A stretch of DNA of 47,206 nucleotides from Methylibium rhizosphaerae (GCF_006386545.1 NZ_SWAR01000042.1:1-47206), one strand, 5' to 3'. Counted from the first letter of the stretch, positions 29,352 through 37,985 are shown. Numbers and translations: made by a program. The notes: generated by a model not told the origin, from the sequence alone.

Positions 29352-30548
29352 ATGTCGCTGCGCCGCGCCCTGGTCCCGCTGATCGCCGCCCAGGTCTGCC
29401 TGCATGCCTGCATGTCCGGCACGCGCCTGGCGGCGCCCCTCACCGCGCTGAAGGAAGGCAGGGGCGCTGCCGCGGTCGGCCTGCTGCTGGCGCTGTTCGC
29501 GGTGGCGCCCATCGTGCTGTCGCTGCGCGCCGGGCGGTATGCAGACCGGCATGGCTACCACCTGCCGGTGCGGGTGGGCGTGGCGATGAGCCTCGCCGGC
29601 GCACTCACTGCAGTGGTCTCGCAGCACTACCTCGCGTTGTGCGCGGCCGCCGTGCTGACCGGCGGCGGCACCTGTTTCGCGCTGGTGGCCATCCAGCGCT
29701 ATGCGGGGCGGCTGACCCATGACGCCACCGAGCTCAAGCAGGTGTTCTCGTGGCTCGCCATCGGCCCCGCGGCGAGCAACTTCATCGGCCCGTTCGTGGC
29801 CGGCCTGCTGATCGACACTGCAGGCGTGCGCTGGGCCTTCGCCTTCATGGCCGGCCTGCCGCTGCTCACCGCATGGTGCGCGCGCTACGTGCCGCCGCAG
29901 CCGCTCGACCCCGGCGCCTCCACGCTGCTGGGGCCGGGTGCCTCGAAGCGGCGCAGCGTGTGGGACCTGATGCACATCGTGCCGCTGCGCCGCCTGCTGG
30001 TGGTCAACTGGGTGCTGTCGGCCTGCTGGGACCTGCACACCTTCGTCGTGCCGGTGCTGGGGCATGAGCGCGGCCTGAGCGCCACCGCCATCGGCTCCAT
30101 CCTGGGCGCGTTTTCCATTGCCGCGGTGGTGGTGCGGGTGCTCATCCCGGTGCTCGCGCATCGGCTGAAGGAGTGGCAGGTGCTCATGGGCGCCATGCTC
30201 GGCACTGCCTCCATGTTCGCGCTGTATCCGCTGGCGCCCAGCGCGCTGCTGATGGGCGTGTGTTCGGTGGGCCTGGGCCTTGCACTCGGCTCGGTGCAGC
30301 CGATGGTGATGTCGGCGCTGCACCAGGTCACCCCGCCCGAGCGGCAGGGCGAGGCGCTGGGTCTGCGCATGATGGTGATCAATGCCTCCAGCAGCGTGAT
30401 GCCGCTCCTGTTCGGCGGCGTCGGCGCGCTGGCCGGGGCGGCTTCGTTGTTCTGGGCTGCGTCGGCCTTCGCCGGCGGCGGCAGTGCCCTGGCGCGGCGG
30501 CTGGAGCGCGACCTCGGCGAGCCGCCGCAGCGTCAGTCGTCGGCCTGA
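29352..30548 (+). CDS. MFS transporter
   Basis: 398-residue major-facilitator protein with about 12 hydrophobic helices and the intracellular loop motif RAGRYADRHGYHLPVR between helices 2 and 3, the usual GxxxDRxGR place. A small central cytoplasmic loop (about residues 190-205) separates two six-helix halves. It resembles drug/sugar efflux carriers; substrate not assignable. Starts 10 bp after rmuC and ends overlapping the convergent mnmC by 16 bp. Confidence 0.87.
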   Translation: MSLRRALVPLIAAQVCLHACMSGTRLAAPLTALKEGRGAAAVGLLLALFAVAPIVLSLRAGRYADRHGYHLPVRVGVAMSLAGALTAVVSQHYLALCAAAVLTGGGTCFALVAIQRYAGRLTHDATELKQVFSWLAIGPAASNFIGPFVAGLLIDTAGVRWAFAFMAGLPLLTAWCARYVPPQPLDPGASTLLGPGASKRRSVWDLMHIVPLRRLLVVNWVLSACWDLHTFVVPVLGHERGLSATAIGSILGAFSIAAVVVRVLIPVLAHRLKEWQVLMGAMLGTASMFALYPLAPSALLMGVCSVGLGLALGSVQPMVMSALHQVTPPERQGEALGLRMMVINASSSVMPLLFGGVGALAGAASLFWAASAFAGGGSALARRLERDLGEPPQRQSSA

Positions 30549-32524
30549 CCGCCGGGCCTGGCGCCGCGCCGGCGCTCCCGCACCACGAAGCGGGCCGCGT
30601 CGAGCGCATCGCGCAGGTCGGCACCCACCGGGCACGGCGCGCCGGTGACCCAGGAGGCGAGCACCTCGGCCGCCAGCGCGGCGGTGGTGATGCCGCGAGA
30701 GCCGAGCGCGGCCAGCACGAACAGGCCGCCGTGTTCGTCGGCCAGGCGCGGCACGAAACGAGGCTGGTCGAGCCGGCTCATGCTGGCGGCGGCAGCCAGG
30801 TCGGGCACGGCCCCCACCAGCGGCAGGCGGTCGGGCGCCACCATCCGCCAGCCCACGCGGCCGCGAAGCGATGTGGCGTCGACCTCCGGTGCGCTGCCGC
30901 AAAGGGCCGCGAGACGCTGCAGGTTGTGACTGTGGTCGCTCTCGCGCAGGTGGGCGTCCGGGTCGTGGTGCTGGGAGGTCGCGCCGCACAGCACCCAGCC
31001 GTCCCGCGGCGGCAGCACGTAGCCCGCCCCGGACACCGGCAGCCGTGCGGACCTCAGGCCGGGCGCGTGTTCAGGCAGCAGCGTGGTTTGGCCCCGCACC
31101 GCCGACACCGGCCACACCGGCGCAGCAGGCTCGCCGGCTTGTGCGCCGAGTGCCAGGTCGGCCGCGTTCAGTGCGTTGGCCAGCACGACCACCGGTGCCT
31201 CGGCCAGCACGCTGCCTGCCGCATCGAGCAGCTGCCAGAGCCGGCCCTGCCGGAGAACCGCCGACACGTCGCGGCCGCCATCGAATGACGCACCGGCCTG
31301 CGCGAGCCATGTCGCGGCCAGCGTGCGTGGCGCCAGCCAGCCGCCGCCCGGGTAGAACCACCCGCCGTGCGGCAGCGCCAGGCCGCTGGCTTCTCTTGCG
31401 GCGGCCGCGTCCAGCCACTGCAGGTAGCCGGCCGGCAGGCCGGAGGCGGCCAGCTGTTCGAGCGCCTCGGTGTCGGCAAGCCGCCCCTCCAGGCGGATGA
31501 AGCCGTCGATGCTGCCGGCGACCCGCCCCTCGGCGATCCAGGGCCGCACCAGCGCTTCGGTGCGCAGGGCGGCGGCGCGGTGCCATCGGGCATGCAGCCC
31601 GTCGTCGCCCTGGAAGGTGCCATGGAACAGGCCGCCTTCGTTGCCGGAGGTGGCCATGGCAGGCGCGGGCTCGCGGTCGAATACGCGGCAGGACCAGCCC
31701 TGTCGCGCCAGCGCCCAGGCGGCGGCACAACCGGCGAGGCCGGCCCCCACGACGAGGGCTTCGCGCGGCCCCTTGGGCGTGCGCAGGGCGGCGGGTGCGC
31801 GCTGCGGCGTGAAGCGGGGTGCGAAGCGCGCGACGGTCATGTCGCGCTTGCCGGCAAAGCCGGGCGCCTTGCTCACCTCGAAGCCGGCGCCGGACAAGGC
31901 ATCTCGCACGCCGCGGGCCACGCTCCAGGTGGCGGCGGTGGCCCCGGGCGCCGCCAGGCGGCCCAGCCGCTGCAGCTCGTGCGGCTGCCACATGTCCGGG
32001 TTGCGCGCCGGAGAAAAGCCGTCGAGGAAGAAGGCGTCCGCCTCGAGCACGAGCTCCGGCAGCCAGCCGGCGATATCGCCGAAGGCCAGCAGCAGCTGCA
32101 CCCGGCCGGCGTCGAATTCCAGCCGGTGCAGGTCGGGCGTGAGCAGCGGCCAGGCCTGCACCAGCGCCTCCGCGAGGGCCGGCTGCGGCGAACCGGCCAG
32201 GGCGCGGGCCAGGTCTTCGCGCTCCGGCGGGTGCTTCTCGATCGACACGAAGACCAGCCGGTCGCAGCGCGCGTGCGAGGGCGCGCCGCGCCAGGCCTGC
32301 CAGGTGGCGAGGAAGTTGTTGCCCAGGCCGAAGCCGGTCTCGAGGATCACGAACCGCTCGCGGCCGGCCCAGCGTTGCGGCAGGCCGTTGCGGGCCAGGA
32401 ACACGTGCCGCGCCTGGTCCCAGGCGCCGGCTTGCGAGTGGTACACGTCGCCGAACTGCGGCGAGTACGGCGTGCCTTCGGCGGTGAAGGCGACCTCGGC
32501 GGGGCGGATCGGCGCGGTTCTCAT
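30533..32524 (-). CDS. mnmC: bifunctional tRNA mnm5s2U34 biosynthesis protein MnmC
   Basis: 663-residue fusion completing mnm5s2U at the tRNA wobble position. N-terminal methyltransferase (MnmD; SAM site LETGFGLGNNFLATW) converts nm5 to mnm5; C-terminal FAD oxidoreductase (VVGAGLAGCAAAWALARQGW, GNEGGLFH) removes the carboxymethyl group from cmnm5. The ATG at 32524 overlaps the stop of the DUF3445 gene (ATGA), which decides this start over an in-frame ATG 18 bp upstream. Its 3' end overlaps the convergent MFS gene. Confidence 0.95.
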   Translation of the reverse strand: MRTAPIRPAEVAFTAEGTPYSPQFGDVYHSQAGAWDQARHVFLARNGLPQRWAGRERFVILETGFGLGNNFLATWQAWRGAPSHARCDRLVFVSIEKHPPEREDLARALAGSPQPALAEALVQAWPLLTPDLHRLEFDAGRVQLLLAFGDIAGWLPELVLEADAFFLDGFSPARNPDMWQPHELQRLGRLAAPGATAATWSVARGVRDALSGAGFEVSKAPGFAGKRDMTVARFAPRFTPQRAPAALRTPKGPREALVVGAGLAGCAAAWALARQGWSCRVFDREPAPAMATSGNEGGLFHGTFQGDDGLHARWHRAAALRTEALVRPWIAEGRVAGSIDGFIRLEGRLADTEALEQLAASGLPAGYLQWLDAAAAREASGLALPHGGWFYPGGGWLAPRTLAATWLAQAGASFDGGRDVSAVLRQGRLWQLLDAAGSVLAEAPVVVLANALNAADLALGAQAGEPAAPVWPVSAVRGQTTLLPEHAPGLRSARLPVSGAGYVLPPRDGWVLCGATSQHHDPDAHLRESDHSHNLQRLAALCGSAPEVDATSLRGRVGWRMVAPDRLPLVGAVPDLAAAASMSRLDQPRFVPRLADEHGGLFVLAALGSRGITTAALAAEVLASWVTGAPCPVGADLRDALDAARFVVRERRRGARPGGQADD

Positions 32525-33453
32525 GAGCGCTGCGCCAGCCATGCCAGCAGGCGAGTCCGGGCGGCCGTGAGGTGCCGGTAGGCGAGCACCGCCTCGCTCA
32601 TGCTGGCCAGCGCGTCATGCAGGCGCTGCGCCTGCTCCGGTGTGGTCACCGCCTGGGCCAGCGGCTGCACGTCCACCCGGATGGTGAAGACGGCCTGCTC
32701 ATGCGCGGGCAGCGGCACGAAGGTCTGCCGTTCGCTGCGCAGCCAGGCCAGCGCGGCCAGCTCGTCGGCGCTCCCATCGGCCGGCCATTCCTGCGACGGA
32801 TGGCGCGCCGGGTGCTGGTCGTGTTGCCCATGCGGCGTCACGGTCCAGACATGGCGTTCCCAGCGCTGCGGCGCACACACCAGCTTCATCAGGTGCGGGC
32901 CGGCCGCCAGCAGGGTGGCGTTTTCGGCCACCGGCGCATGCACGGCTTCGAAGCGGCGGCCTGCCTTGTCGGCCGGGGCCCAATGCGATGGCAGGCACAC
33001 GGCAAGCCACGGGATGGTGGCGCTGCGTCCGTCGACGATGGCGAAGTCCTCGTGCAGGGCGAGGCACAGCAGCGCCGCAAGGCGCAGGCGCGCGGGCAGG
33101 GCGAGAAGGCAGTCGCCGACACCCGCATGAGCACCGGCGAGCGGCGTGACGGCACCGCGTGCCTCGACCCGCCAGCCCAGCCGGAGCGCGGCCAGGCCGG
33201 TGCCGTCTTGGACGAAGACCTGCGGGTGCTCGGCGGCCGCCTGTTCGCACAACGCGTGCAGCGCATGAGACGCGTCGAAGGGCTCGACCGACACGAGTGC
33301 CTGCCCGGGGTGCCGGCTCAGCACGCCGAGCTTTTCGGCGAACACCGGTGAATCGGGCGACAGCGGCGTCAGTTGCGCCTGCCCGGCTTCGAGCCGGCGC
33401 AGGCCGGGCTGCATGCGAAACGGGGCGGTGACGGCGGAAAAGTCCAGGCTCAT
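32521..33453 (-). CDS. DUF3445 / heme-dependent oxidative N-demethylase-like protein
   Basis: 310 residues with the DUF3445 pattern: FRMQPGLRRLEAGQ at the start, IPWLAVCLPSHWAPADKAGR, EAVHAPVAEN and RSERQTFVPLPAHEQAVFTI. The family includes the alpha subunit of a heme-dependent oxidative N-demethylase (dimethylamine to methylamine), but most members lack the partner subunits, and none are seen here. Translationally coupled to mnmC by an ATGA overlap. Activity is uncertain. Confidence 0.8.
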   Translation of the reverse strand: MSLDFSAVTAPFRMQPGLRRLEAGQAQLTPLSPDSPVFAEKLGVLSRHPGQALVSVEPFDASHALHALCEQAAAEHPQVFVQDGTGLAALRLGWRVEARGAVTPLAGAHAGVGDCLLALPARLRLAALLCLALHEDFAIVDGRSATIPWLAVCLPSHWAPADKAGRRFEAVHAPVAENATLLAAGPHLMKLVCAPQRWERHVWTVTPHGQHDQHPARHPSQEWPADGSADELAALAWLRSERQTFVPLPAHEQAVFTIRVDVQPLAQAVTTPEQAQRLHDALASMSEAVLAYRHLTAARTRLLAWLAQRS

Positions 33454-33676
33454 GTGCGGCCGTAGTGTCGCCGCTTCGGCCGGGCACGCCTGCCGTCATC
33501 GAACTGCCACAAATGGCGGCAATGCAACCGGAGACGAGCATTGGCGCAGGCTGCGTGGCGCTGTGCACTGCTGATTCACATCGTTGTCCACAGGAAGTGT
33601 TGATAGTGCTTCTCAGTTTGGCTGCCTCGGCCAGCCGCAACGTGAACCGGAAGGTCGCGCCGCGCGGAAGCCGCGT

Positions 33677-34900
33677 TCAGAAGAAGCGGTCCAGCGTCGG
33701 GAAGTCGGCCGTCGCCTGCACGCAGTGCCAGAGGTAGATCGCGAAGCCCGGGTCGCCGGTCCACAGCGAATAGCGCATGCGCCCGTGCAGCTGCGCCTCC
33801 CGTTCGGTCTGCTCGATGCCATGCATCGCGAAGGCCCGGGCGCGGGCCAGCCATGAAGCGTCCTGCGTGCGGCGATACAGCTTCAGGAAGGCGTAGCCGT
33901 TGCCGCCGGTGCCGTGGCAGAGGTTGGAGCCCTTGGCCAGCGGGCCGGCGCGCCAAGTGGCTTCGCCGGCGGCCAGCAGCAGCTCATCGAGCGCGGTGCC
34001 GGGCATGTCGGCCAGGCAGATCACGAAGCCGGGCGCGCCGTGGCAGAACTGCATGAGCATGCGCGGTGCGCTGCCGGGCGGCGTGTCCAGGCAGACGCGC
34101 CAGCTGGCCAGGCCGCCTTCGCGGGTGGCGGTGCGCTGCACCGTGGTTTCAATGATGGATTGCCAGGCAGGCCACTCGTCGTCGCCCAGCAGGTCGCGAC
34201 CCTGGATCAGCACCGCCGCGGTGGCCGCGAAACCATGCACCGCATCGAGATACGTGCTCAGGCGGCCGTACAGGTCCTGCGTCCAGTAGTGGCAGCCGTG
34301 CTCCTCGGACCACAGCAGCTGCGACCGCAGCCTGTGTGCCGACTGCCGGTACAGGGCCGCCCAGCGGGCATCGCCGCTGCCGAAGCGCCGGTGCATGAAC
34401 AAGGCCGCCAGCATGGTGCCGGGCGATCCCCACATCAGCTCGCGCGCCGGGTGGTCGAGGTTGCCGCCGATCAGGGTGGCCAGCCGGTCGGCCGTGGCCG
34501 CCGACGGCTCGAGCGCCTGGTCGAGCAGCAGGATGCCGGTGTCGCCCATGAGGTAGGAGCCTTGCTGCTGCAGAGCCTCTTCACCCAGCCAGGCGCGATT
34601 GAGCGGCAGCAGCGGCCGCACCCGTGGCGCATATGAACGCGCCAGGCGCACCGCACCCAGGCTCTGCAGGTGGTGCAGCGCCCAGATCACGCCGCAGGTG
34701 CCGAAGTACAGCGGGTGATAGGGCGGCAGGGCATCGGGCTCGCCGTCGCCGTCTGCATCGCGCGGGTGCACGGGCCAGTGCCGCTCGGGCGAGAAATTCG
34801 CCTCGGTGTCGCGCACGATGCGTTCGATCATGGCCAGCGCGCGCGCTTCGTTCCAGGGCGTCGTGCCGAGCGGCTCGTGGCGTGCGGGGTCGTGGAGCAT
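33677..34900 (-). CDS. LanC-like (LANCL-type) zinc protein, no lanthipeptide cluster
   Basis: 407-residue alpha/alpha-barrel protein. The LanC zinc site is intact: Cys286 in MQFCHGAPGF and Cys328-His329 in NLCHGTGGNGYAFL. Earlier barrel repeats show small-residue motifs (YFGTCGVIWAL, LMGDTGILLL, MWGSPGTMLAAL). The wording of both zinc motifs is closer to eukaryotic LANCL proteins than to LanC cyclases. No LanB/LanM, precursor peptide, protease or transporter is adjacent. LANCL enzymes add glutathione to dehydrated Ser/Thr residues; a similar repair role is possible (inference). Start ATG 34900. Divergent from a YciI gene. Confidence 0.85.
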   Translation of the reverse strand: MLHDPARHEPLGTTPWNEARALAMIERIVRDTEANFSPERHWPVHPRDADGDGEPDALPPYHPLYFGTCGVIWALHHLQSLGAVRLARSYAPRVRPLLPLNRAWLGEEALQQQGSYLMGDTGILLLDQALEPSAATADRLATLIGGNLDHPARELMWGSPGTMLAALFMHRRFGSGDARWAALYRQSAHRLRSQLLWSEEHGCHYWTQDLYGRLSTYLDAVHGFAATAAVLIQGRDLLGDDEWPAWQSIIETTVQRTATREGGLASWRVCLDTPPGSAPRMLMQFCHGAPGFVICLADMPGTALDELLLAAGEATWRAGPLAKGSNLCHGTGGNGYAFLKLYRRTQDASWLARARAFAMHGIEQTEREAQLHGRMRYSLWTGDPGFAIYLWHCVQATADFPTLDRFF

Positions 34901-34982
34901 GGCGCGGGAGTTTGCTCCACCTGGGCGGCGCCTGCAGCAGAATCGCCGGGCCTTGATCGACCTACACCACAGGAGCCAGCCC

Positions 34983-35405
34983 ATGAGCGATGACACCCCC
35001 GTTTCCGACTACCTCGTGCTGTCGCGCGGCCGCTGGGACGACGACAAGACGCCCGAGCAGATCCAGGCGGCCATCGACCAGTTCTATGCCTGGCACGACC
35101 GCCTCGTGGCCGAGGGCCGGATGCGATCGGGGCGGCGCCTGGCGCGCGAGGGCAAGCTCGTCGGCCGCAGCGGCGTCATCGATGGCCCGTTTGCCGAGGC
35201 CAAGGAGGTGGTGGGTGGCTACTGGTTCTTCGTTGCGGCCAGCCTCGACGAGGCGGTGGCGCTGGCGGCCCAGAACCCCTGCATCGCCTGCGGGCTGAGC
35301 TTCGAAGTGCGGCCGATCGAGCCCGAACGGGCAAGTGCCTACAGGCTTGCGAACGAGACGCCGCTCTCGTCAACCTTGATTGACGGCAGCCGCGCCGTCA
35401 ACTAG
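34983..35405 (+). CDS. YciI family (DGPF) protein
   Basis: 140-residue ferredoxin-like-fold protein of the YCII/DGPF family: the DGPF-type segment GVIDGPFAEAKEVVGGYWFF is clear. Such proteins often accompany ECF sigma factors, but none is next to this one. ATG 34983 with CAGGAG upstream. The last 12 codons carry the first of two GTCAA/TTGAC palindromes, and the stop codon lies inside the second, so its 3' end doubles as the control region of the next gene. Confidence 0.85.
   Translation: MSDDTPVSDYLVLSRGRWDDDKTPEQIQAAIDQFYAWHDRLVAEGRMRSGRRLAREGKLVGRSGVIDGPFAEAKEVVGGYWFFVAASLDEAVALAAQNPCIACGLSFEVRPIEPERASAYRLANETPLSSTLIDGSRAVN
35369..35384. promoter_or_regulatory. operator 1 upstream of mini-HTH gene
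   Basis: Inverted repeat GTCAA-CCTTGA-TTGAC inside the 3' end of the YciI gene. Its centre is 28 bp from that of a stronger GTCAACT/AGTTGAC palindrome downstream; both are 16 bp long and share GTCAA/TTGAC ends. Confidence 0.55.
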
Positions 35406-35412
35406 AGTTGAC
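35397..35412. promoter_or_regulatory. operator 2, adjacent to mini-HTH start
   Basis: Near-perfect palindrome GTCAACT-AG-AGTTGAC, ending two bases before the ATG at 35415 and overlapping the YciI stop codon. A bound protein here would block both transcription and translation start, consistent with autoregulation by the 72-residue HTH protein. Confidence 0.65.
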
Positions 35413-35414
35413 GA

Positions 35415-35633
35415 ATGTCTGCAACAAACCCGGGCGGCATGCCCAGCGACCCGGCCGAAGCGCTGGCCGCCGTCGTCGCGCTGCGCCGCACGGCCGACCG
35501 GATGGAGCGTGCCGCGGTGGCGAAGGCGCTCGCACAAGGCTGGTCCTGGTCGCAGATCGCCGAGGCGCTGGGCGTCACGAAGCAGGCGGCGCACAAGCGG
35601 CTGGCCGGCCTCGTGGCACCTGCGCGCAAATGA
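35415..35633 (+). CDS. 72-residue helix-turn-helix protein
   Basis: Almost only a DNA-binding module: an N-terminal helix (DPAEALAAVVALRRTADRME) and an AsnC/sigma-like helix-turn-helix WSWSQIAEALGVTKQAAHKR. It lacks any effector domain. Immediately upstream are two GTCAA/TTGAC palindromes; immediately downstream (25 bp) is a Clp-N domain gene. Similar two-gene pairs, mini-HTH then free Clp-N protein, occur in actinobacteria and proteobacteria (from memory). Probably an autorepressor. The start ATG 35415 is close against the operator, leaving little room for a Shine-Dalgarno. Confidence 0.8.
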   Translation: MSATNPGGMPSDPAEALAAVVALRRTADRMERAAVAKALAQGWSWSQIAEALGVTKQAAHKRLAGLVAPARK

Positions 35634-35658
35634 ACCGGCATCGCAGGGAAAGGACAGC

Positions 35659-36189
35659 ATGTTCGAGCGACTCAAGCAACGCGTACGCGACATGGGCACG
35701 ATCAAGGCCTTGTGCGAGGCGGCCGAGCGGCATGCGCTCGCCGCAGGTGAGCGGGAGGCCGGGGCGGAGCATTTCCTGCTTGCGGCCCTGGAGTTGCCCG
35801 ACGGCTCGGCGCACCGGGCCTTCGAGCGGGTCGGGGCGGATGCGGCCCGGCTCGGCGCGGCCGTCGAACAGCAGTACCGCGACGCGCTGCATGGCGTTGG
35901 CGTGGACCCCGAACCCCTGGAGGCTGCGGCGGGTGCGCCCGAGCCGCTGGCCCCGGCCGCCGGGCTGTACCGCGCGGCGCCGTCCGGGCAGGCGGTGATG
36001 CAGCGGCTGGCCGCCTTGCGCGCCGAGGACAAGGGCGCTGCGTTGCTGGGCTGCCATGTGGTGGCGGTGGTGGCTGGCATGCCGCAGGGCGTGGCGGCGC
36101 GGGCACTTCGCGCCATGGGGGTCGAGCCGCAAGCGCTGGCCCGGGCGGCCGGCGACGAAGCGGCCGCGCTCAGCCGGCGCGCGGCCTGA
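35659..36189 (+). CDS. free-standing Clp N-terminal domain protein
   Basis: 176 residues forming two divergent Clp-N repeats: first about residues 18-75 (CEAAERHALAAGEREAGAEH, then FLLAALELP), second about 112-168 (MQRLAALRAEDKGAALLGCH). These helical repeats are the adaptor/substrate-docking platform of ClpA/ClpB/ClpC, but no AAA+ module follows. A free Clp-N could compete for adaptors or bind unfolded proteins. AAAGGA precedes ATG 35659. It belongs with the mini-HTH gene. The last 20 bp overlap the convergent methyltransferase gene. Confidence 0.78.
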   Translation: MFERLKQRVRDMGTIKALCEAAERHALAAGEREAGAEHFLLAALELPDGSAHRAFERVGADAARLGAAVEQQYRDALHGVGVDPEPLEAAAGAPEPLAPAAGLYRAAPSGQAVMQRLAALRAEDKGAALLGCHVVAVVAGMPQGVAARALRAMGVEPQALARAAGDEAAALSRRAA

Positions 36190-36997
36190 GCCCCACGCCC
36201 TTGAAGAAGGTGTAGCAGAACACGCCGCCGGGCTCGGCGGTGCGGTGCAGGTCGCGCAGCCCGGCGTCGAAGCGCTCCGCGCTGGCGAGTCCTGCGGCCA
36301 CTGCGTCGCGTCGCACGCCTTCGATCATCGCGGTGAAGGTCCTGCGAGTGAAGCCGTCGGCCAGCGCCGGCCGGGTGGTGTCGGCATACACGAAGCGCGG
36401 CGACACATGCACCGCCTCGAAGCCCGCCGAGGCGAGCAGGGGCTGCAGCTGCCGCCCGATCAGCGCATTGCCGCCTGCGCGGCGCTGCAGCTCGACCTGG
36501 CATGCGATGGCCGCGCGGGCCTCGGCGCTGTCCGGGTGGAAGCACGCCGTGCCGTGGTCGCCTTCGATCACCGTCAGGCTGCCGCCGGGCTTGAGCTGCG
36601 CGGCCAGCGCCGCGAGTGCGCGGGCCGGTTGCGCCAGGTGCTCGAGCACGAAGCACACGAACACATGGTCGAACGACGGGCAGGCGAAGGGCAGGGCGAG
36701 CAGGTCGGCCTGCAGCAGTTCTACGCGGTCTTGCACGCCGGCTGCCTCGACGCGGCGCCGTGCGGCGGCCAGCGAGGCCGGCGAGATGTCGATCGACGTG
36801 AAATGCGCCTGCGGGCTGCGGCGCGCCAGCGTCACCGTCTGCGCGCCGACGCCGCAGCCCGCTTCGAGCACGCGACTGCCGGGCGGATAGCGGGTGTCGG
36901 CATGCAGCAGGTCCTCGAGCGTGCCGGCCTGGTCGAGCAGGCGGTCGGTTTCGCGAGGCTGGTAGCCGTGAACGTAGGAGGTGTGGTCGCTGTGCAT
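36170..36997 (-). CDS. class I SAM-dependent methyltransferase
   Basis: 275-residue Rossmann-fold methyltransferase: SAM motif VLEAGCGVGAQTVTLA (near residue 45), acidic motif II FTSIDIS, and motif LLALPFACPSFDHVFVCFV. The C-terminal part, with YTFFKGVG at the end, resembles UbiE/arsenite-methyltransferase-like enzymes acting on small molecules. Start ATG 36997. It follows the AraC-family gene by 41 bp, so the two probably form an operon. Confidence 0.87.
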   Translation of the reverse strand: MHSDHTSYVHGYQPRETDRLLDQAGTLEDLLHADTRYPPGSRVLEAGCGVGAQTVTLARRSPQAHFTSIDISPASLAAARRRVEAAGVQDRVELLQADLLALPFACPSFDHVFVCFVLEHLAQPARALAALAAQLKPGGSLTVIEGDHGTACFHPDSAEARAAIACQVELQRRAGGNALIGRQLQPLLASAGFEAVHVSPRFVYADTTRPALADGFTRRTFTAMIEGVRRDAVAAGLASAERFDAGLRDLHRTAEPGGVFCYTFFKGVGLRPRAG

Positions 36998-37038
36998 GCG
37001 GCGCAGTCTGGCCTGCGCGGCACCTGCGGTCTTGAACG

Positions 37039-37866
37039 TTATTGCGGCGAGGCTGCCGCACGGCGCCAGGCCCCCGGCGTGAAGCCGAAGTGGCGCACGA
37101 ACAGCCGCGTCATGTGGCTCTGGTCGGCAAACCCGGCGTCGGCGGCGGCCTGGACCAGCGGTACGCCGCGGCGGATCAGGGACCGTGCGCGTTCCGCCCG
37201 CTGCTGCAGCAGCCATGCATGCGGCGGCAGGCCATGGACCTGCGTGAAGCGCCGCAGCAGCTGGTACTTGCCGAGGCCCTCGAGCGCGGCCAGCTCCTCG
37301 AGGCCGGGGGGCTGCAGCAGGTCGGCGGCCAGGCGGTCGCGGACGCGCCGCATGTCGGCAGGCGCTTCGGGCGCCACGGTTGCCGTCGTGGCGAGGCGGC
37401 CCGGCAGCGCCGCGCCCAGCAGCGCCAGCGCCTCGTCGCAGGCCAGCCTGCCGAGGTCGGTGCGGCTGGCCTGCCAGACGTCGAGGCGGCCGAACAGCCG
37501 CAGCAGATGCCGTGCGAGCACCGGATCCCGTGCGGCCGGCCGGGTGAGCTCGAGTTCGCCCTGGATGCCGGCCCAGCGGGCCAGCACGCCGGGCTCGAAG
37601 TACAGCATGCGCCAGCGGCGCGAGGTCGCATCCAGCGGCCGGCCGTCGTGCACCTCGCCCGGGTTGGTGGCGATCGTGTCGCCGGCCATCGCATCGACCT
37701 GGCCGCGGCCGCTGGCGGAGCGATGGCCGCCCCGCTCGACGAGCCCGATGCCGTGGGTGGCATGCCAGTGGCGGCCGTAGTGGCGCGCGCTTTCGATGCG
37801 GGTGCCGAAGATGCCGGCCCATGGGCTGGCGTCGACGATGGCGCGGTGGGCGGGAGCTTGTGCCAT
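37039..37866 (-). CDS. AraC-family transcriptional regulator
   Basis: 275 residues: an N-terminal cupin-like ligand domain (HYGRHWHATHGIGLVERGGH; DTIATNPGEVHDG) and a C-terminal double helix-turn-helix, first helix-turn-helix at GLEELAALEGLGKYQLLRRF and second at VQAAADAGFADQSHMTRLF with the FGFTPGAW end, the AraC signature. Start taken as ATG 37866; an in-frame ATG 33 bp upstream is an alternative, and neither has a good Shine-Dalgarno. Divergent from the FNR-type gene; may control the downstream methyltransferase. Confidence 0.9.
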   Translation of the reverse strand: MAQAPAHRAIVDASPWAGIFGTRIESARHYGRHWHATHGIGLVERGGHRSASGRGQVDAMAGDTIATNPGEVHDGRPLDATSRRWRMLYFEPGVLARWAGIQGELELTRPAARDPVLARHLLRLFGRLDVWQASRTDLGRLACDEALALLGAALPGRLATTATVAPEAPADMRRVRDRLAADLLQPPGLEELAALEGLGKYQLLRRFTQVHGLPPHAWLLQQRAERARSLIRRGVPLVQAAADAGFADQSHMTRLFVRHFGFTPGAWRRAAASPQ

Positions 37867-37985
37867 GCAAGAAAAGGAGGCGTTGCGATTTCGGTCCATC
37901 GTTGCACACCAGCGTGCCGCGACCGTGACTTTTTCCATCGGCTGGCGAGGGAAGAGGGGGTTCGCGACACCCCGTGCTTGCCCTC

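Noticed and set aside
33584-33592. TTGTCCACA resembles a DnaA box
   Set aside because: Single site with one mismatch in a 220-bp gap; no cluster of boxes, AT-rich region or dnaA/dnaN/parAB nearby, so an origin is not supported.
33677-35405. A lanthipeptide cluster around the LanC-like gene
   Set aside because: No dehydratase, short Cys/Ser/Thr-rich precursor, peptidase or ABC exporter is encoded within several kilobases on either side.
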